From Janthinobacterium violaceinigrum (GTDB lineage: Bacteria > Pseudomonadota > Gammaproteobacteria > Burkholderiales > Burkholderiaceae_D), in assembly GCF_009208555.1 (NCBI RefSeq), contig NZ_WFLI01000022.1, positions 1 to 64,000 on the forward strand: 64,000 nucleotides of DNA, read 5' to 3'. Every line of letters starts with the position of its first letter. Position 1 is the stretch's first letter. The translations under genes were made by a program, and so were the position numbers. A model generated the notes under the pieces. The model was not told the DNA's origin. It saw nothing but the letters and a program-made list of their open reading frames with translations, and searched no databases. Shown here in pieces: positions 1 through 7,194 of the stretch.

Positions 1-113
1 CGGGATCGAACCCTTCTCCAGCACTTGCGATAACGAACACACGACGGCGTCGTTGGGCCACTCCGAAATATTGGGCGTCGAGGATCCTCCACGCGACTGT
101 TCTTTTGGGGTTG
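1..113 (-). other. Fragment of C5 cytosine-DNA methyltransferase (motif VIII) fused in frame to dnaX
   Basis: Read leftward in the same frame as dnaX, bases 113-2 give NPKRTVAWRILDAQYF, then GVAQRRRRVFVIASAGEGFD. The LDAQYFGVAQRRRRVF core is the motif VIII region (QxRxR) typical of Dcm-like and phage cytosine-5 methyltransferases and has no counterpart in DnaX. Seen: the switch from a DnaX-type linker (RPGIGGADGVPAAPAA) to methyltransferase sequence within a few codons around 113-120. Inferred: a recombination or assembly junction at the edge of the sequence. Only about 37 residues of the enzyme are present, with no catalytic PCQ motif, so activity cannot be judged. Confidence 0.8.
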
Positions 114-1258
114 CCCGTGGCTGCGGCCGGTGCGGCCGGCACGCCATCGGCGCCGCCTATGCCGGGCCGAAAGGCCAGCATGCGCAGCAAGGTCATGGTA
201 AAGCCCGCGTATTCGTCGGGCGCCAGGCCCAGTTCATTGCGGCCATGCACGGCGATCTGGTAAAACAGCTGCACTTCTTCCGCGTCGAACGCGCCGGCCA
301 GGCGCACGATGTCCGCGTATTCGGGCAGATCCTGCGGCAAGGCGGCGGGCACGGTTTGCGCCAGCGCAATGCGGTGCAACAAGGTGCCCAGGTCCTGCAG
401 GGCGCCGTTGTACGACAGGCTGCGCGACGCCATCTCGTCGGCCACGGCCAGCAAGTCGGCGCCGTCCTGCTGCGCCAGCGCGTCGAGCAGGCGCACCAGG
501 TACGACTGGTCGAGCGCGCCCAGCATGCCTTGCACGGCATCCAGGGTGACGGCGCCGGCCGCATACGCGATGGCCTGGTCCGTCAGGGACAGCGCATCGC
601 GCATGGAACCGTGGGCGCCCTGGGCCAGCAGGCGCAAGGCCGGCTGTTCGAAGGTAATGCCTTCCTGTCCCAGGATATTGTCCAGGTGGCTGATGATGTG
701 GCCGGGCGGCATCTGCTTGAGGTTGAACTGCAGGCAGCGCGACAGCACCGTCACGGGTATCTTTTGCGGGTCCGTCGTGGCCAGGATGAACTTGACGTGC
801 TCGGGCGGCTCTTCCAGGGTTTTCAGCATGGAATTGAACGCGTGGTTCGTCAGCATGTGCACCTCATCGATCATATAGACCTTGAAGCGGGCATTGCTTG
901 GCGCATACACGGCTTGCTCGAGCAGCTGCGCCATTTCATCGACGCCGCGGTTCGACGCCGCATCCATCTCTATATAGTCGACAAAGCGTCCCGCATCGAT
1001 CGCCGTGCACGCTTCGCACACGCCGCAAGGCTGGGCCGTGATGCCGCCCGTGCCATCGGGGCCGATGCAATTGAGCGACTTGGCCAGGATGCGCGACAGG
1101 GTCGTCTTGCCGACGCCGCGCGTGCCCGTGAACAGGTAGGCGTGATGCAATCGGCCGCTGTGCAAGGCATGCGTGAGCGCGCGCACGACGTGCTCCTGGC
1201 CGACGAGCGTCTCGAAATTCTTGGGGCGGTATTTACGGGCGAGGACTTGATAGGACAT
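1..1258 (-). CDS. dnaX: DNA polymerase III gamma/tau subunit, N-terminal part, open at window edge
   Basis: The clamp-loader ATPase subunit of DNA polymerase III; gamma/tau loads the beta clamp and, as tau, tethers polymerase and helicase. Residues seen: Walker A GTRGVGKT at 45-52, zinc cysteines C64, C78, C81 and C84, and Walker B-type DEVHML at 131-136. The start ATG at 1258 gives MSYQVLARKYRP, the usual DnaX N-terminus. AAA+ domains I-II and part of domain III are present, and the start of the Ala/Pro-rich linker is reached near 115-190. The reading frame stays open to base 1 but changes character: from about residue 383 it reads as a cytosine-5 DNA methyltransferase (see separate entry). 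The tau-specific C-terminus is therefore not visible. The gene lies just downstream of the 4.5S RNA gene on the same strand, a common betaproteobacterial arrangement. Identity of the N-terminal 380 residues is certain; the 3' end is not trustworthy. Confidence 0.93.
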   Translation of the reverse strand, partial: MSYQVLARKYRPKNFETLVGQEHVVRALTHALHSGRLHHAYLFTGTRGVGKTTLSRILAKSLNCIGPDGTGGITAQPCGVCEACTAIDAGRFVDYIEMDAASNRGVDEMAQLLEQAVYAPSNARFKVYMIDEVHMLTNHAFNSMLKTLEEPPEHVKFILATTDPQKIPVTVLSRCLQFNLKQMPPGHIISHLDNILGQEGITFEQPALRLLAQGAHGSMRDALSLTDQAIAYAAGAVTLDAVQGMLGALDQSYLVRLLDALAQQDGADLLAVADEMASRSLSYNGALQDLGTLLHRIALAQTVPAALPQDLPEYADIVRLAGAFDAEEVQLFYQIAVHGRNELGLAPDEYAGFTMTLLRMLAFRPGIGGADGVPAAPAAATGNPKRTVAWRILDAQYFGVAQRRRRVFVIASAGEGFDP

Positions 1259-1356
1259 GCTGAGATTTTACCATGCGATTTTGCGGGTGATCCTGCGCGG
1301 CGGGCGCAAGCCTCATGGCCGGGCCATTCCAATATGGCAAACGCGGCAAAGCAGCA

Positions 1357-1362
1357 ATTGTA
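1357..1362 (-). promoter_or_regulatory. Candidate -10 box upstream of dnaX
   Basis: On the minus strand GTTATACAATTG contains TACAAT (1362-1357), about 100 bases before the dnaX start and downstream of the 4.5S RNA terminator. No good -35 is seen, so this is a weak call. Confidence 0.3.
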
Positions 1363-1443
1363 TAACATGGCCAGCTGGAAATATGGAAAACACGGCAAGC
1401 CCGGCAATGCTGCGGATCGGCAAGAAAATGGCGCCGCAAAAGC

Positions 1444-1466
1444 AAAAAAGCTGCCCATGGCAGCTT
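1444..1466 (-). terminator. Rho-independent terminator after the 4.5S RNA gene
   Basis: On the minus strand, AAGCTGCC / GGGCAGCTT forms a tight hairpin followed by a T run (plus-strand A run 1444-1449). It sits about 30 bases past the 3' end of the SRP RNA and before dnaX. Confidence 0.7.
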
Positions 1467-1497
1467 GATTGTTGATCCTGATAAAACATTCCCGAAG

Positions 1498-1597
1498 GAG
1501 GCGAGCCTGATCTGCGGCACTCATGGTTAATAGCCGTGGCTGCTTCGTTCCCGACCTGACCAGGTTAGCCATGCCACGATGCGCAGGGGCCCGCCGG
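1498..1597 (-). ncRNA. ffs: 4.5S signal recognition particle RNA (small bacterial type)
   Basis: The minus strand carries the SRP domain IV hallmark ACCTGGTCAGGTCGGGAACG followed by AAGCAGCC (about 1565-1538), the conserved tetraloop and symmetric/asymmetric loop region that binds Ffh. The arms pair along the whole length: GGCGGGCC (1595-1588) with GGCTCGCC (1507-1500), CTG with CAG, and CATGG with CCATG, giving the expected single hairpin of about 100 nt. Its product works with Ffh in cotranslational targeting of membrane proteins. A -10 box lies directly upstream and a terminator downstream. Exact ends are estimated from pairing. Confidence 0.92.
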
Positions 1598-1602
1598 GGA
1601 CA

Positions 1603-1608
1603 ATTATA
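1603..1608 (-). promoter_or_regulatory. -10 box of the 4.5S RNA promoter
   Basis: A perfect TATAAT on the minus strand (1608-1603) lies about 7 nt before the predicted RNA 5' end. The -35 region is not close to consensus. Confidence 0.6.
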
Positions 1609-1644
1609 CCCGACCTGCGCAAGATTGGGGAAGCAAGCTGAAAT

Positions 1645-1710
1645 CCGGGGTCAGACCCCCGGTCAAGTTGGCAATGACCTTTGCGTCAGCGGTGTTGAGG
1701 GTCTGACCCC
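1645..1710 (-). repeat. Paired GGGGTCAGACCCC palindromic repeats downstream of ubiD
   Basis: CCGGGGTCAGACCCCCGG (1645-1662) and GGGTCTGACCCC (1699-1710) are self-complementary units that are also inverted relative to each other. They fill the short gap between the 4.5S RNA promoter and the ubiD stop. The same palindrome is familiar as a dispersed intergenic element in Oxalobacteraceae genomes (from memory, not checked). They could act as a terminator or 3' mRNA stabiliser for ubiD; no long T run follows. Confidence 0.6.
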
Positions 1711-1717
1711 AGCCGTT

Positions 1718-3202
1718 CTACAGCCCCAGCTCTTGCCAGATGCCATCCACCCTGGCCTTCACTTCCGGCGTCATGGCGATCACCGTGCCCCACTCGCGCG
1801 TCGTTTCGCCCGGCCATTTATTCGTCGCGTCGATGCCCATCTTGCTGCCCAGGCCGCTGACCGGCGAAGCGAAATCCAGGTAATCGATGGGCGTGTTGTC
1901 GACCAGGGTCGTATCGCGGATGGGGTCGACCCGCGTGGTGATGGCCCAGATGACTTCCTTCCAGTCGCGGATATTGACGTCTTCGTCGACGACGACGATG
2001 AACTTGGTATACATGAACTGGCGCAGGAAACTCCACACGCCGAACATCACGCGCTTGGCGTGGCCCGCGTACTGCTTCTTGATCTGCACCACGGCCATGC
2101 GGTAGCTGCAGCCTTCGGGCGGCAGATAGAAGTCCGTGATTTCGCTGAACTGCTTTTGCAGCAGGGGCACGAACACTTCGTTCAGGGCCAGTCCCAGCAC
2201 GGCCGGCTCGTCCGGCGGCTTGCCCGTGTACGTGGAGTGGTAAATCGGGTCGCGGCGCATGGTGATGCGGTCGATGGTAAACACGGGGAAACTGTCCTGC
2301 TCATTATAGTAGCCCGTGTGGTCGCCATACGGCCCCTCCAGCGCGTGCTCGTAGCCGCTCGGATGGTTTTCGTCCGGGTAGATATGGCCTTCGAGCACGA
2401 TTTCGGCGGATGCGGGCACGCGCAGCTCGCTGCCGATGGCTTTCACCAGCTCCGTGCGGCTGCCGCGCAGCAAGCCGGCGAACTGGTATTCGGACAGGCT
2501 GTCCGGCACGGGCGTGACAGCCCCTAATATAGTAGCGGGATCGGCACCGAGCGCCACGGCGATCGGATACGGCTTGCCCTTGCTCTGGATCGCGTGCTCG
2601 CGGAAGTCCAGCGCCCCGCCCCGGTGCGCCAGCCAGCGCATGATGACTTTATTACGTCCCAGCACTTGCTGGCGGTAGATACCCAGGTTTTGCCGCTTCT
2701 TGTTCGGGCCCTTGGTGATCACCAGGCCCCACGTGATCAGGGGAGCGACGTCGCCGGGCCAGCAATGCTGGATGGGCAGGCGCGCCAGGTCCACGTCATT
2801 ACCCTCCCAGACGATTTCCTGGCACTTCGCGCCGCGCAGCTCTTTCGGCGACATGTCCCACACGGATTTCACCAACGAACCGAGTCCCAGCAGATCCTTG
2901 AAATCCTTCGGCGGCTCCGGCTCCTTCAGGCGCGCCAGCACGTGGCCGATCTTGCGCAACTCGCTGACATCTTCCGCGCCCATGCCCAGCGCCACGCGGC
3001 GCGTGGTGCCGAACAGATTGCCCAGCACCGGCATGTCGTATCCCGTCGGATTGTTGAACAGCAAGGCCGGTCCGCCTGCGCGCAAGGTGCGGTCACAAAC
3101 TTCCGTCATCTCCAAAATCGGTGAAATGGGGGTCGAAATGGGCTTAAGTTCACCCATTTGTTGCAGTTGAGAAATAAAATCTCGCAAATCTGAATATTTC
3201 AT
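1718..3202 (-). CDS. ubiD: UbiD family 4-hydroxy-3-polyprenylbenzoate decarboxylase
   Basis: Decarboxylates 4-hydroxy-3-polyprenylbenzoate in ubiquinone synthesis, using prenylated FMN made by UbiX. The 494-residue length matches the family (E. coli UbiD is about 497). Recognisable blocks: N-terminal MKYSDLRDFISQLQQMGELK, the GIYRQQVLGRNKVIMRW segment of the prFMN/metal site, the EGPYGDHTGYY block, and the C-terminal GIDATNKWPGE segment. The ATG at 3202 starts exactly at the conserved N-terminus. It is transcribed leftward as a single gene; ubiX is not in view. The gene and its function are clear; the usual caution is that UbiD relatives can act on other aromatic acids, but this full-length sequence looks like the ubiquinone enzyme. 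Confidence 0.95.
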   Translation of the reverse strand: MKYSDLRDFISQLQQMGELKPISTPISPILEMTEVCDRTLRAGGPALLFNNPTGYDMPVLGNLFGTTRRVALGMGAEDVSELRKIGHVLARLKEPEPPKDFKDLLGLGSLVKSVWDMSPKELRGAKCQEIVWEGNDVDLARLPIQHCWPGDVAPLITWGLVITKGPNKKRQNLGIYRQQVLGRNKVIMRWLAHRGGALDFREHAIQSKGKPYPIAVALGADPATILGAVTPVPDSLSEYQFAGLLRGSRTELVKAIGSELRVPASAEIVLEGHIYPDENHPSGYEHALEGPYGDHTGYYNEQDSFPVFTIDRITMRRDPIYHSTYTGKPPDEPAVLGLALNEVFVPLLQKQFSEITDFYLPPEGCSYRMAVVQIKKQYAGHAKRVMFGVWSFLRQFMYTKFIVVVDEDVNIRDWKEVIWAITTRVDPIRDTTLVDNTPIDYLDFASPVSGLGSKMGIDATNKWPGETTREWGTVIAMTPEVKARVDGIWQELGL

Positions 3203-3335
3203 GTGTTTTTAATTTTTTTTGACGTCGGACGCCGTTGCTGAAGGATCTATGCCAAGTAATTGATTTTATTGGCTTTTAGCACAATGCAAGTCAAAAAGTA
3301 AGACATAAAAGTAATAAAGAAACGATTCGTTAGTA

Positions 3336-3364
3336 TTGACTTGATATAAAACGGCTTCTACAAT
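3336..3364 (+). promoter_or_regulatory. Strong sigma-70 promoter driving the lytic transglycosylase leader
   Basis: TTGACT (3336-3341), a 17-bp spacer and TACAAT (3359-3364). The predicted start of transcription is near 3371, which leaves about 310 nt before the next start codon. Confidence 0.75.
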
Positions 3365-3370
3365 TCGCCC

Positions 3371-3680
3371 AACTTGAAAGAGCACGCCGGCCCAGAGCTT
3401 GATTTTAGCGTTTCTCTTTCATTCACGGAGTCGGGGCTCCACATGACATTTTAAGGAGTGTTTTCAAAAGGCGTCTGCCTTACCCCCGGTAAAAGTTGTA
3501 TTGCGACTGATCCAATACCAGCATGGGACCGATCAGCTCAAGCAAGCAATGACGGCGTTTCTCGCACGCATCCATACGCGGCGGAAACGATGATATTTCT
3601 GATGCACGGCATTGGCAGTACCCACAACACCGCGAGACCGCGGAGGGACTGCCTGTTGACGCGACATTTCGGGGAACTCT
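3371..3680 (+). other. Long 5' leader / gene-free stretch before the lytic transglycosylase gene
   Basis: The interval 3203-3680 between divergent ubiD and the transglycosylase gene has no convincing protein gene. It holds the promoter above and a roughly 310-nt transcribed leader with a small hairpin (GGAGTCGGGGCTCC, about 3427-3440). A frame opening with GTG at 3458 runs to 3694 and overlaps the ATG at 3681 by 14 bases, but its Shine-Dalgarno would be too close and its composition is not protein-like. No known riboswitch consensus was recognised. Confidence 0.4.
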
Positions 3681-4598
3681 ATGACTCATCGTAGCACCGA
3701 AGCAGCTTTGCCTGCTTCAACCGTGGCTGGCCAGCCAGCGTTGGCGCGTTTGCGCGCCCGCGCACAGGCCATTTCAGCACGTGGCGTATTGACCACTGCA
3801 CAACACACTCTGACAGTCTTCGGCATTTCCGCCCTGGCACTGATCGCCCTGCTGATGTTCCGCCCCGACCTGGGCAAGCAACTGACGCACAGCCTGTTCC
3901 CGCTGCCCATGGCAGAGGCGCAAGCCGTCGAAGCACCGGCCCTGTCCGCACTGATGGAAGCACCTGCTTCCGTGCAAACGGCCGCCGCCAACGACGCGCC
4001 CCTGACCAAGGAAGAAAAAGCCTTGCTGGGCACGCAAAAGCAGCAGCAATGGGTCACCAACTGGCTCTCCAAGCGCTACCGCGTGGCCAACGACGCCACC
4101 AATATGCTCGTGTCGACGGCTTACCTGACGGCCCGTGAAATCAAGCTGGACCCGCTGCTGATCCTGGCCGTGATGGCCATCGAATCGGGCTTGAACCCGT
4201 TCGCGGAAAGCCCCGTGGGCGCGCAAGGCTTGATGCAAGTCATGTCGAAAGTGCACCATGAGCGCTTCCAGGAAATGGGCGGCGTGCAAGCAGCGCTGAA
4301 CCCCGTCGCCAACATCCGCGTCGGTTCGCTGATCCTGAAGGACTACGTCACGCGTGGCGGTTCCGTCGAAGCCGGCTTGAAAACCTATGTGGGCGCCGCC
4401 AACTTCGCCACCGACTCGGGCTACGGCTCGCGCGTGCTGGCCGAATACCGCCGCCTGAAGCAAGTGTCGGCCGGCCAGCGCGTGCCGACCACGACGCCGG
4501 TGATGGCATCGAACACGCCAGCGCCAGCCAAGGCGCCTGCAGCGGAAAGCGGCATCACCATCAAAGTGCTGCCACACAACGAGATCGCCGGCCTGTGA
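3681..4598 (+). CDS. Membrane-anchored lytic transglycosylase (SLT domain)
   Basis: Predicted to cleave the glycan strand of peptidoglycan with formation of 1,6-anhydro-muramyl ends. The 305-residue protein has an N-terminal cytoplasmic stretch, one membrane segment at about 43-60 (FGISALALIALLMF), a periplasmic linker, then an SLT domain from about 125. The catalytic glutamate lies in AIESGLNPFA (E168), followed by the family signatures GAQGLMQVM and the NIRVGSLILKDY repeat. The last 40 residues are Ala/Pro/Thr-rich and probably unstructured. The start at 3681 has GGGGAA at suitable spacing. It is transcribed alone, convergent with nusB, and closed by a bidirectional terminator. The exact role (remodelling, secretion, pilus passage) cannot be read from sequence. 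Confidence 0.88.
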   Translation: MTHRSTEAALPASTVAGQPALARLRARAQAISARGVLTTAQHTLTVFGISALALIALLMFRPDLGKQLTHSLFPLPMAEAQAVEAPALSALMEAPASVQTAAANDAPLTKEEKALLGTQKQQQWVTNWLSKRYRVANDATNMLVSTAYLTAREIKLDPLLILAVMAIESGLNPFAESPVGAQGLMQVMSKVHHERFQEMGGVQAALNPVANIRVGSLILKDYVTRGGSVEAGLKTYVGAANFATDSGYGSRVLAEYRRLKQVSAGQRVPTTTPVMASNTPAPAKAPAAESGITIKVLPHNEIAGL

Positions 4599-4643
4599 CC
4601 CTTTAAAAGCCCTCACAGGGGCATCCAAAAAGCATCACCCAGT

Positions 4644-4682
4644 AAAAAAGCCACCGCACGCAAGTGCCGGTGGCTTTTTTAT
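4644..4682. terminator. Bidirectional terminator between transglycosylase gene and nusB
   Basis: AAAAAAGCCACCG / CGGTGGCTTTTTTA hairpin with A and T runs on its two sides, placed between convergent genes. Confidence 0.85.
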
Positions 4683-4717
4683 TGCCCTGCGGCACTGGCC
4701 ACAGGAACTGCTCTCTA

Positions 4718-5188
4718 TTACTTGCGCTTGTTGGCGTTGACTTCTTCCTCGCGGAATTTCACTGCCAGCTTGTCGAGCACGCCGTTCACATATTTGTGGC
4801 CGTCGATGCCGCCAAACGACTTGGCCAGCTCGACCGCTTCGTTGATGACGACGCGGTACGGGATTTCCATGTTGTTCTTCAGCTCGAAAGCGCCGATCAG
4901 CAGGATGCCGTGTTCGATGGGCGACAGTTCCGCGATATTGCGGTCGATCAAGGGTGCCATGCTGTCGCGCAGCGCCAGCGAGTCCTTGATGGTGCCGTAC
5001 AGCAGCACCGTGAAATGATCGCCATCCGCCTTGTCGAAGCCATGCGCAGCGCGAATATTGTTCACGACGGTGGTCGCGTCTTCATTGTTCAGCAGCCACT
5101 GGTACAAGCCCTGCAGCGCAAACTCGCGCGCGCGGTGACGCGGCGTGCGGTTTTTGCTGGGATTGGCGAGCAAATTTTTCTCAGTCAT
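4718..5188 (-). CDS. nusB: Transcription antitermination factor NusB
   Basis: NusB binds boxA RNA together with NusE (S10) and prevents premature termination in rRNA operons. The 156-residue protein has the family blocks TPRHRAREFALQGLYQWL near the N-terminus and YRVVINEAVELAKSF and KYVNGVLDKLA near the C-terminus. The first dozen residues (MTEKNLLANPSK) are a variable extension. It is the last gene of the leftward ribB-type/ribH/nusB cluster; the ribH-nusB linkage is very common in proteobacteria. A gap of about 90 bases separates it from ribH and no separate strong promoter is evident. Confidence 0.95.
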   Translation of the reverse strand: MTEKNLLANPSKNRTPRHRAREFALQGLYQWLLNNEDATTVVNNIRAAHGFDKADGDHFTVLLYGTIKDSLALRDSMAPLIDRNIAELSPIEHGILLIGAFELKNNMEIPYRVVINEAVELAKSFGGIDGHKYVNGVLDKLAVKFREEEVNANKRK

Positions 5189-5279
5189 GATTGTTACCTG
5201 TTCTTAAATACGTATTTACTGCAAATAGTGACGAATACCGCGGCGCGCTGCCAGGCAGCACGCTGCGGCGCAAGCACGA

Positions 5280-5765
5280 TTAATCCTCGTCTGTGTCTTG
5301 CAACTCTTCCAGCGCTTGCGCCAGATTGGCCATTTCCACTGCCACGCGTGCCGCTTCGGCACCCTTGACCAGCATGCGTACTTCCGCCTGCTCGTCGTTT
5401 TCCGTCGTCAACACTGCGTTGGCGATGGGGATGCCGTAATCGAGACCGACGCGCGTGATGCCCGCGCCCGATTCATTCGATACCAGCTCGAAGTGGTAGG
5501 TTTCACCGCGAATCACGGCGCCCAGTGCGATCAGGGCGTCGAATTGCTCGGTTTCTGCCATTTTTTGCAGAATCAGTGGGATTTCCAGGGCGCCCGGCAC
5601 GGTCACGTGCAGGATATCTTCATCGGCCACGCCCAGCTTGCTCAACTCTTCCAGGCATGCCGACAGCAAGCCACCACCGACGATTTCATTGAATCGTGCC
5701 TGGACGATACCGACGCGCAAACCTTCGCCGGCAAAATTAGTTTCGTATGCTCCTACGGTCATCAT
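5280..5765 (-). CDS. ribH: 6,7-dimethyl-8-ribityllumazine synthase
   Basis: Condenses 5-amino-6-ribitylamino-uracil with 3,4-dihydroxy-2-butanone 4-phosphate to the lumazine precursor of riboflavin; normally a 60-mer or pentamer in the cytosol. Family blocks in the 161 residues: LRVGIVQARFNEIV, the TVPGALEIPLILQKM loop, ALGAVIRGETYHFELVSN, and GIPIANAVLTTENDEQA. The C-terminal tail is acidic (LQDTDED). It lies between the ribB-type gene and nusB; the upstream gap of about 175 bases is largely filled by a 120-bp repeat element. Confidence 0.95.
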   Translation of the reverse strand: MMTVGAYETNFAGEGLRVGIVQARFNEIVGGGLLSACLEELSKLGVADEDILHVTVPGALEIPLILQKMAETEQFDALIALGAVIRGETYHFELVSNESGAGITRVGLDYGIPIANAVLTTENDEQAEVRMLVKGAEAARVAVEMANLAQALEELQDTDED

Positions 5766-5828
5766 AAGCCTCTTTAATCTGGTGGTTCAGGGCGGCACGC
5801 ACATGCCGCCATCGTTTACTCTCACATC

Positions 5829-5948
5829 AACGCCTGACAAAATCGTAGCGAGCGGCAGTGATTTGTGGCCGAGAAGCGCAACTGTACGGTAGTACAGTGA
5901 GCATCGCAGGCCGCAAATCGCGACGCGCAGTAGATTTAGTTAGGCGTT
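5829..5948 (-). repeat. ~120-bp intergenic repeat with terminal inverted repeats, copy B
   Basis: Read on the minus strand it begins AACGCCTAACTAAATC, contains GCGATGCTCACTGTAC / GTACAGTTGCGCTTCTCGG, and ends GATTTTGTCAGGCGTT. The ends are complementary (AACGCCT...AGGCGTT) and the centre is a hairpin (ACTGTACTACCGTACAGT). Two further copies are at 7075-7194 (opposite orientation) and 62135-62254. The left terminal repeat contains the TAA stop codon of the ribB-type gene (5942-5940), so the element abuts that gene exactly. It occupies the ribB-ribH gap within what should be one operon. Confidence 0.85.
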
Positions 5949-7061
5949 CTGGCCAGGATGGCACTGAAAACCCGTTACTTCCAGGTCGAAACCGGCCATC
6001 GACGGCATCTTGCGGGGACTGGCCAGCAATTGCATCTTGCTCACGCCCAGGTCGCGCAGGATTTGTGCGCCGATGCCGTAGCTGCGCAGATCCATGCTGG
6101 CGGCGCGGCCTTTCGGCTTGGCTTGCGGCGTATCGAGCGCGGCGAACTGGGCAAACAGCTCGCCCGACGTCTCGCCGCAGTTCAGCAAGACCATCACGCC
6201 CCGCTCGGACTGCTTGATGGCGGCCATCGAGGCGGCCACCGTCCACGAGTGGGTAGTCGCTTCGCTTTCCAGCACGTCCAGCAGGGAAACGGGCTGGTGC
6301 ACGCGCACCAGCGCTTCCAGGCCGGGGGCCAGGTCGCCATGCACGAGGGCCAGGTGGGCCGACGCGCTCGGCTTGTCGCGGAAGGCGATCAAACGGAATT
6401 CGCCATGCGCCGTGTGCAGGGTGCGCTCGGCAACGCGCTCGACCAGGGACTCCGTCTGGCTGCGGTAATGGATCAGGTCGGCAATCGTGCCGATCTTCAG
6501 GCCATGCTGCTCGGCAAACACCAGCAAGTCCGGCAGGCGCGCCATGGTGCCGTCTTCCTTCATGATTTCGCAAATCACGGACGCGGGCGTCAGGCCGGCC
6601 ATGGCCGTCAGGTCGCAACCGGCTTCCGTATGGCCTGCGCGCATCAGCACGCCGCCTTTTTGCGCCTTCAGCGGAAAGATATGGCCAGGCTGGACGATAT
6701 CGCTGGGCTGCGTGCCCTTGGCCACGGCGACCTGGATGGTCTTCGCGCGGTCGGCGGCGGAAATGCCCGTCGTCACGCCTTCGGCCGCTTCGATGGACAC
6801 GGTGAAGTTGGTGCCGTAGGCGGTGCCGTTGCGCGACGTCATCATCGACAGGTTCAGCTCGTCGCAACGCTCTTCCGTCAGGGTCAGGCACACCAGGCCG
6901 CGGGCATGGGTAATCATGAAATTGATTGCTTCAGGCGTCACGAAATCGGCGGCAAGCACCAGATCGCCTTCATTTTCCCGGTCTTCTTCATCGACCAGTA
7001 TCACCATGCGGCCGGCGCGCAATTCAGCGACGATCTCTTCGGTGCTGGAAATTGACATCAT
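5940..7061 (-). CDS. ribB: 3,4-dihydroxy-2-butanone 4-phosphate synthase with degenerate GTP cyclohydrolase II-like domain (RibBX type)
   Basis: The N-terminal ~200 residues are a complete DHBP synthase that makes the four-carbon unit of riboflavin from ribulose 5-phosphate: VDEEDRENEGDLVLAADF and HTEAGCDLTAMAGL carry the metal and substrate residues. The C-terminal ~165 residues align in layout with GTP cyclohydrolase II, but the zinc-binding cysteine cluster of RibA (CLTGD...CDCG) is absent; the corresponding stretch reads HQPVSLLDVLESEATTHSWT. Such RibBX proteins are known in proteobacteria, and the second domain is not a working cyclohydrolase. So the first step of the pathway must be encoded elsewhere (inference). 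Many pipelines would call this bifunctional ribBA. The start at MMSIS (7061) has a GAGG Shine-Dalgarno and lies 14 bases from repeat copy A. Confidence 0.9.
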   Translation of the reverse strand: MMSISSTEEIVAELRAGRMVILVDEEDRENEGDLVLAADFVTPEAINFMITHARGLVCLTLTEERCDELNLSMMTSRNGTAYGTNFTVSIEAAEGVTTGISAADRAKTIQVAVAKGTQPSDIVQPGHIFPLKAQKGGVLMRAGHTEAGCDLTAMAGLTPASVICEIMKEDGTMARLPDLLVFAEQHGLKIGTIADLIHYRSQTESLVERVAERTLHTAHGEFRLIAFRDKPSASAHLALVHGDLAPGLEALVRVHQPVSLLDVLESEATTHSWTVAASMAAIKQSERGVMVLLNCGETSGELFAQFAALDTPQAKPKGRAASMDLRSYGIGAQILRDLGVSKMQLLASPRKMPSMAGFDLEVTGFQCHPGQNA

Positions 7062-7074
7062 TCATCCTCGTAAG

Positions 7075-7194
7075 ACGCCTGGCCAAACCTGCTGCGCGTC
7101 GGTACAGGCGGCTTGCGATGCTCACCGTACCTTCGTACGGTTGCGCTTCTCGGCCACCTTGCCCTTGCGCTCGCGACGGTTTTGCCGGGCGTTG
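7075..7194 (+). repeat. ~120-bp intergenic repeat with terminal inverted repeats, copy A
   Basis: Begins ACGCCTGGCCAAAC and ends GTTTTGCCGGGCGTT (imperfect terminal inverted repeats), with the shared core GCGATGCTCACCGTAC, hairpin loop CTTC, GTACGGTTGCGCTTCTCGG. It lies directly upstream of the ribB-type gene's Shine-Dalgarno and is inverted relative to copy B, so the gene is bracketed by the two. Confidence 0.85.

Noticed and set aside
53..1468. Open frame on the plus strand opposite dnaX
   Set aside because: Shadow of dnaX, with Gln/His/Arg-rich translation.
3458..3694. Leader peptide gene before the lytic transglycosylase
   Set aside because: GTG start has its Shine-Dalgarno directly abutting, and the translation has no convincing protein features.
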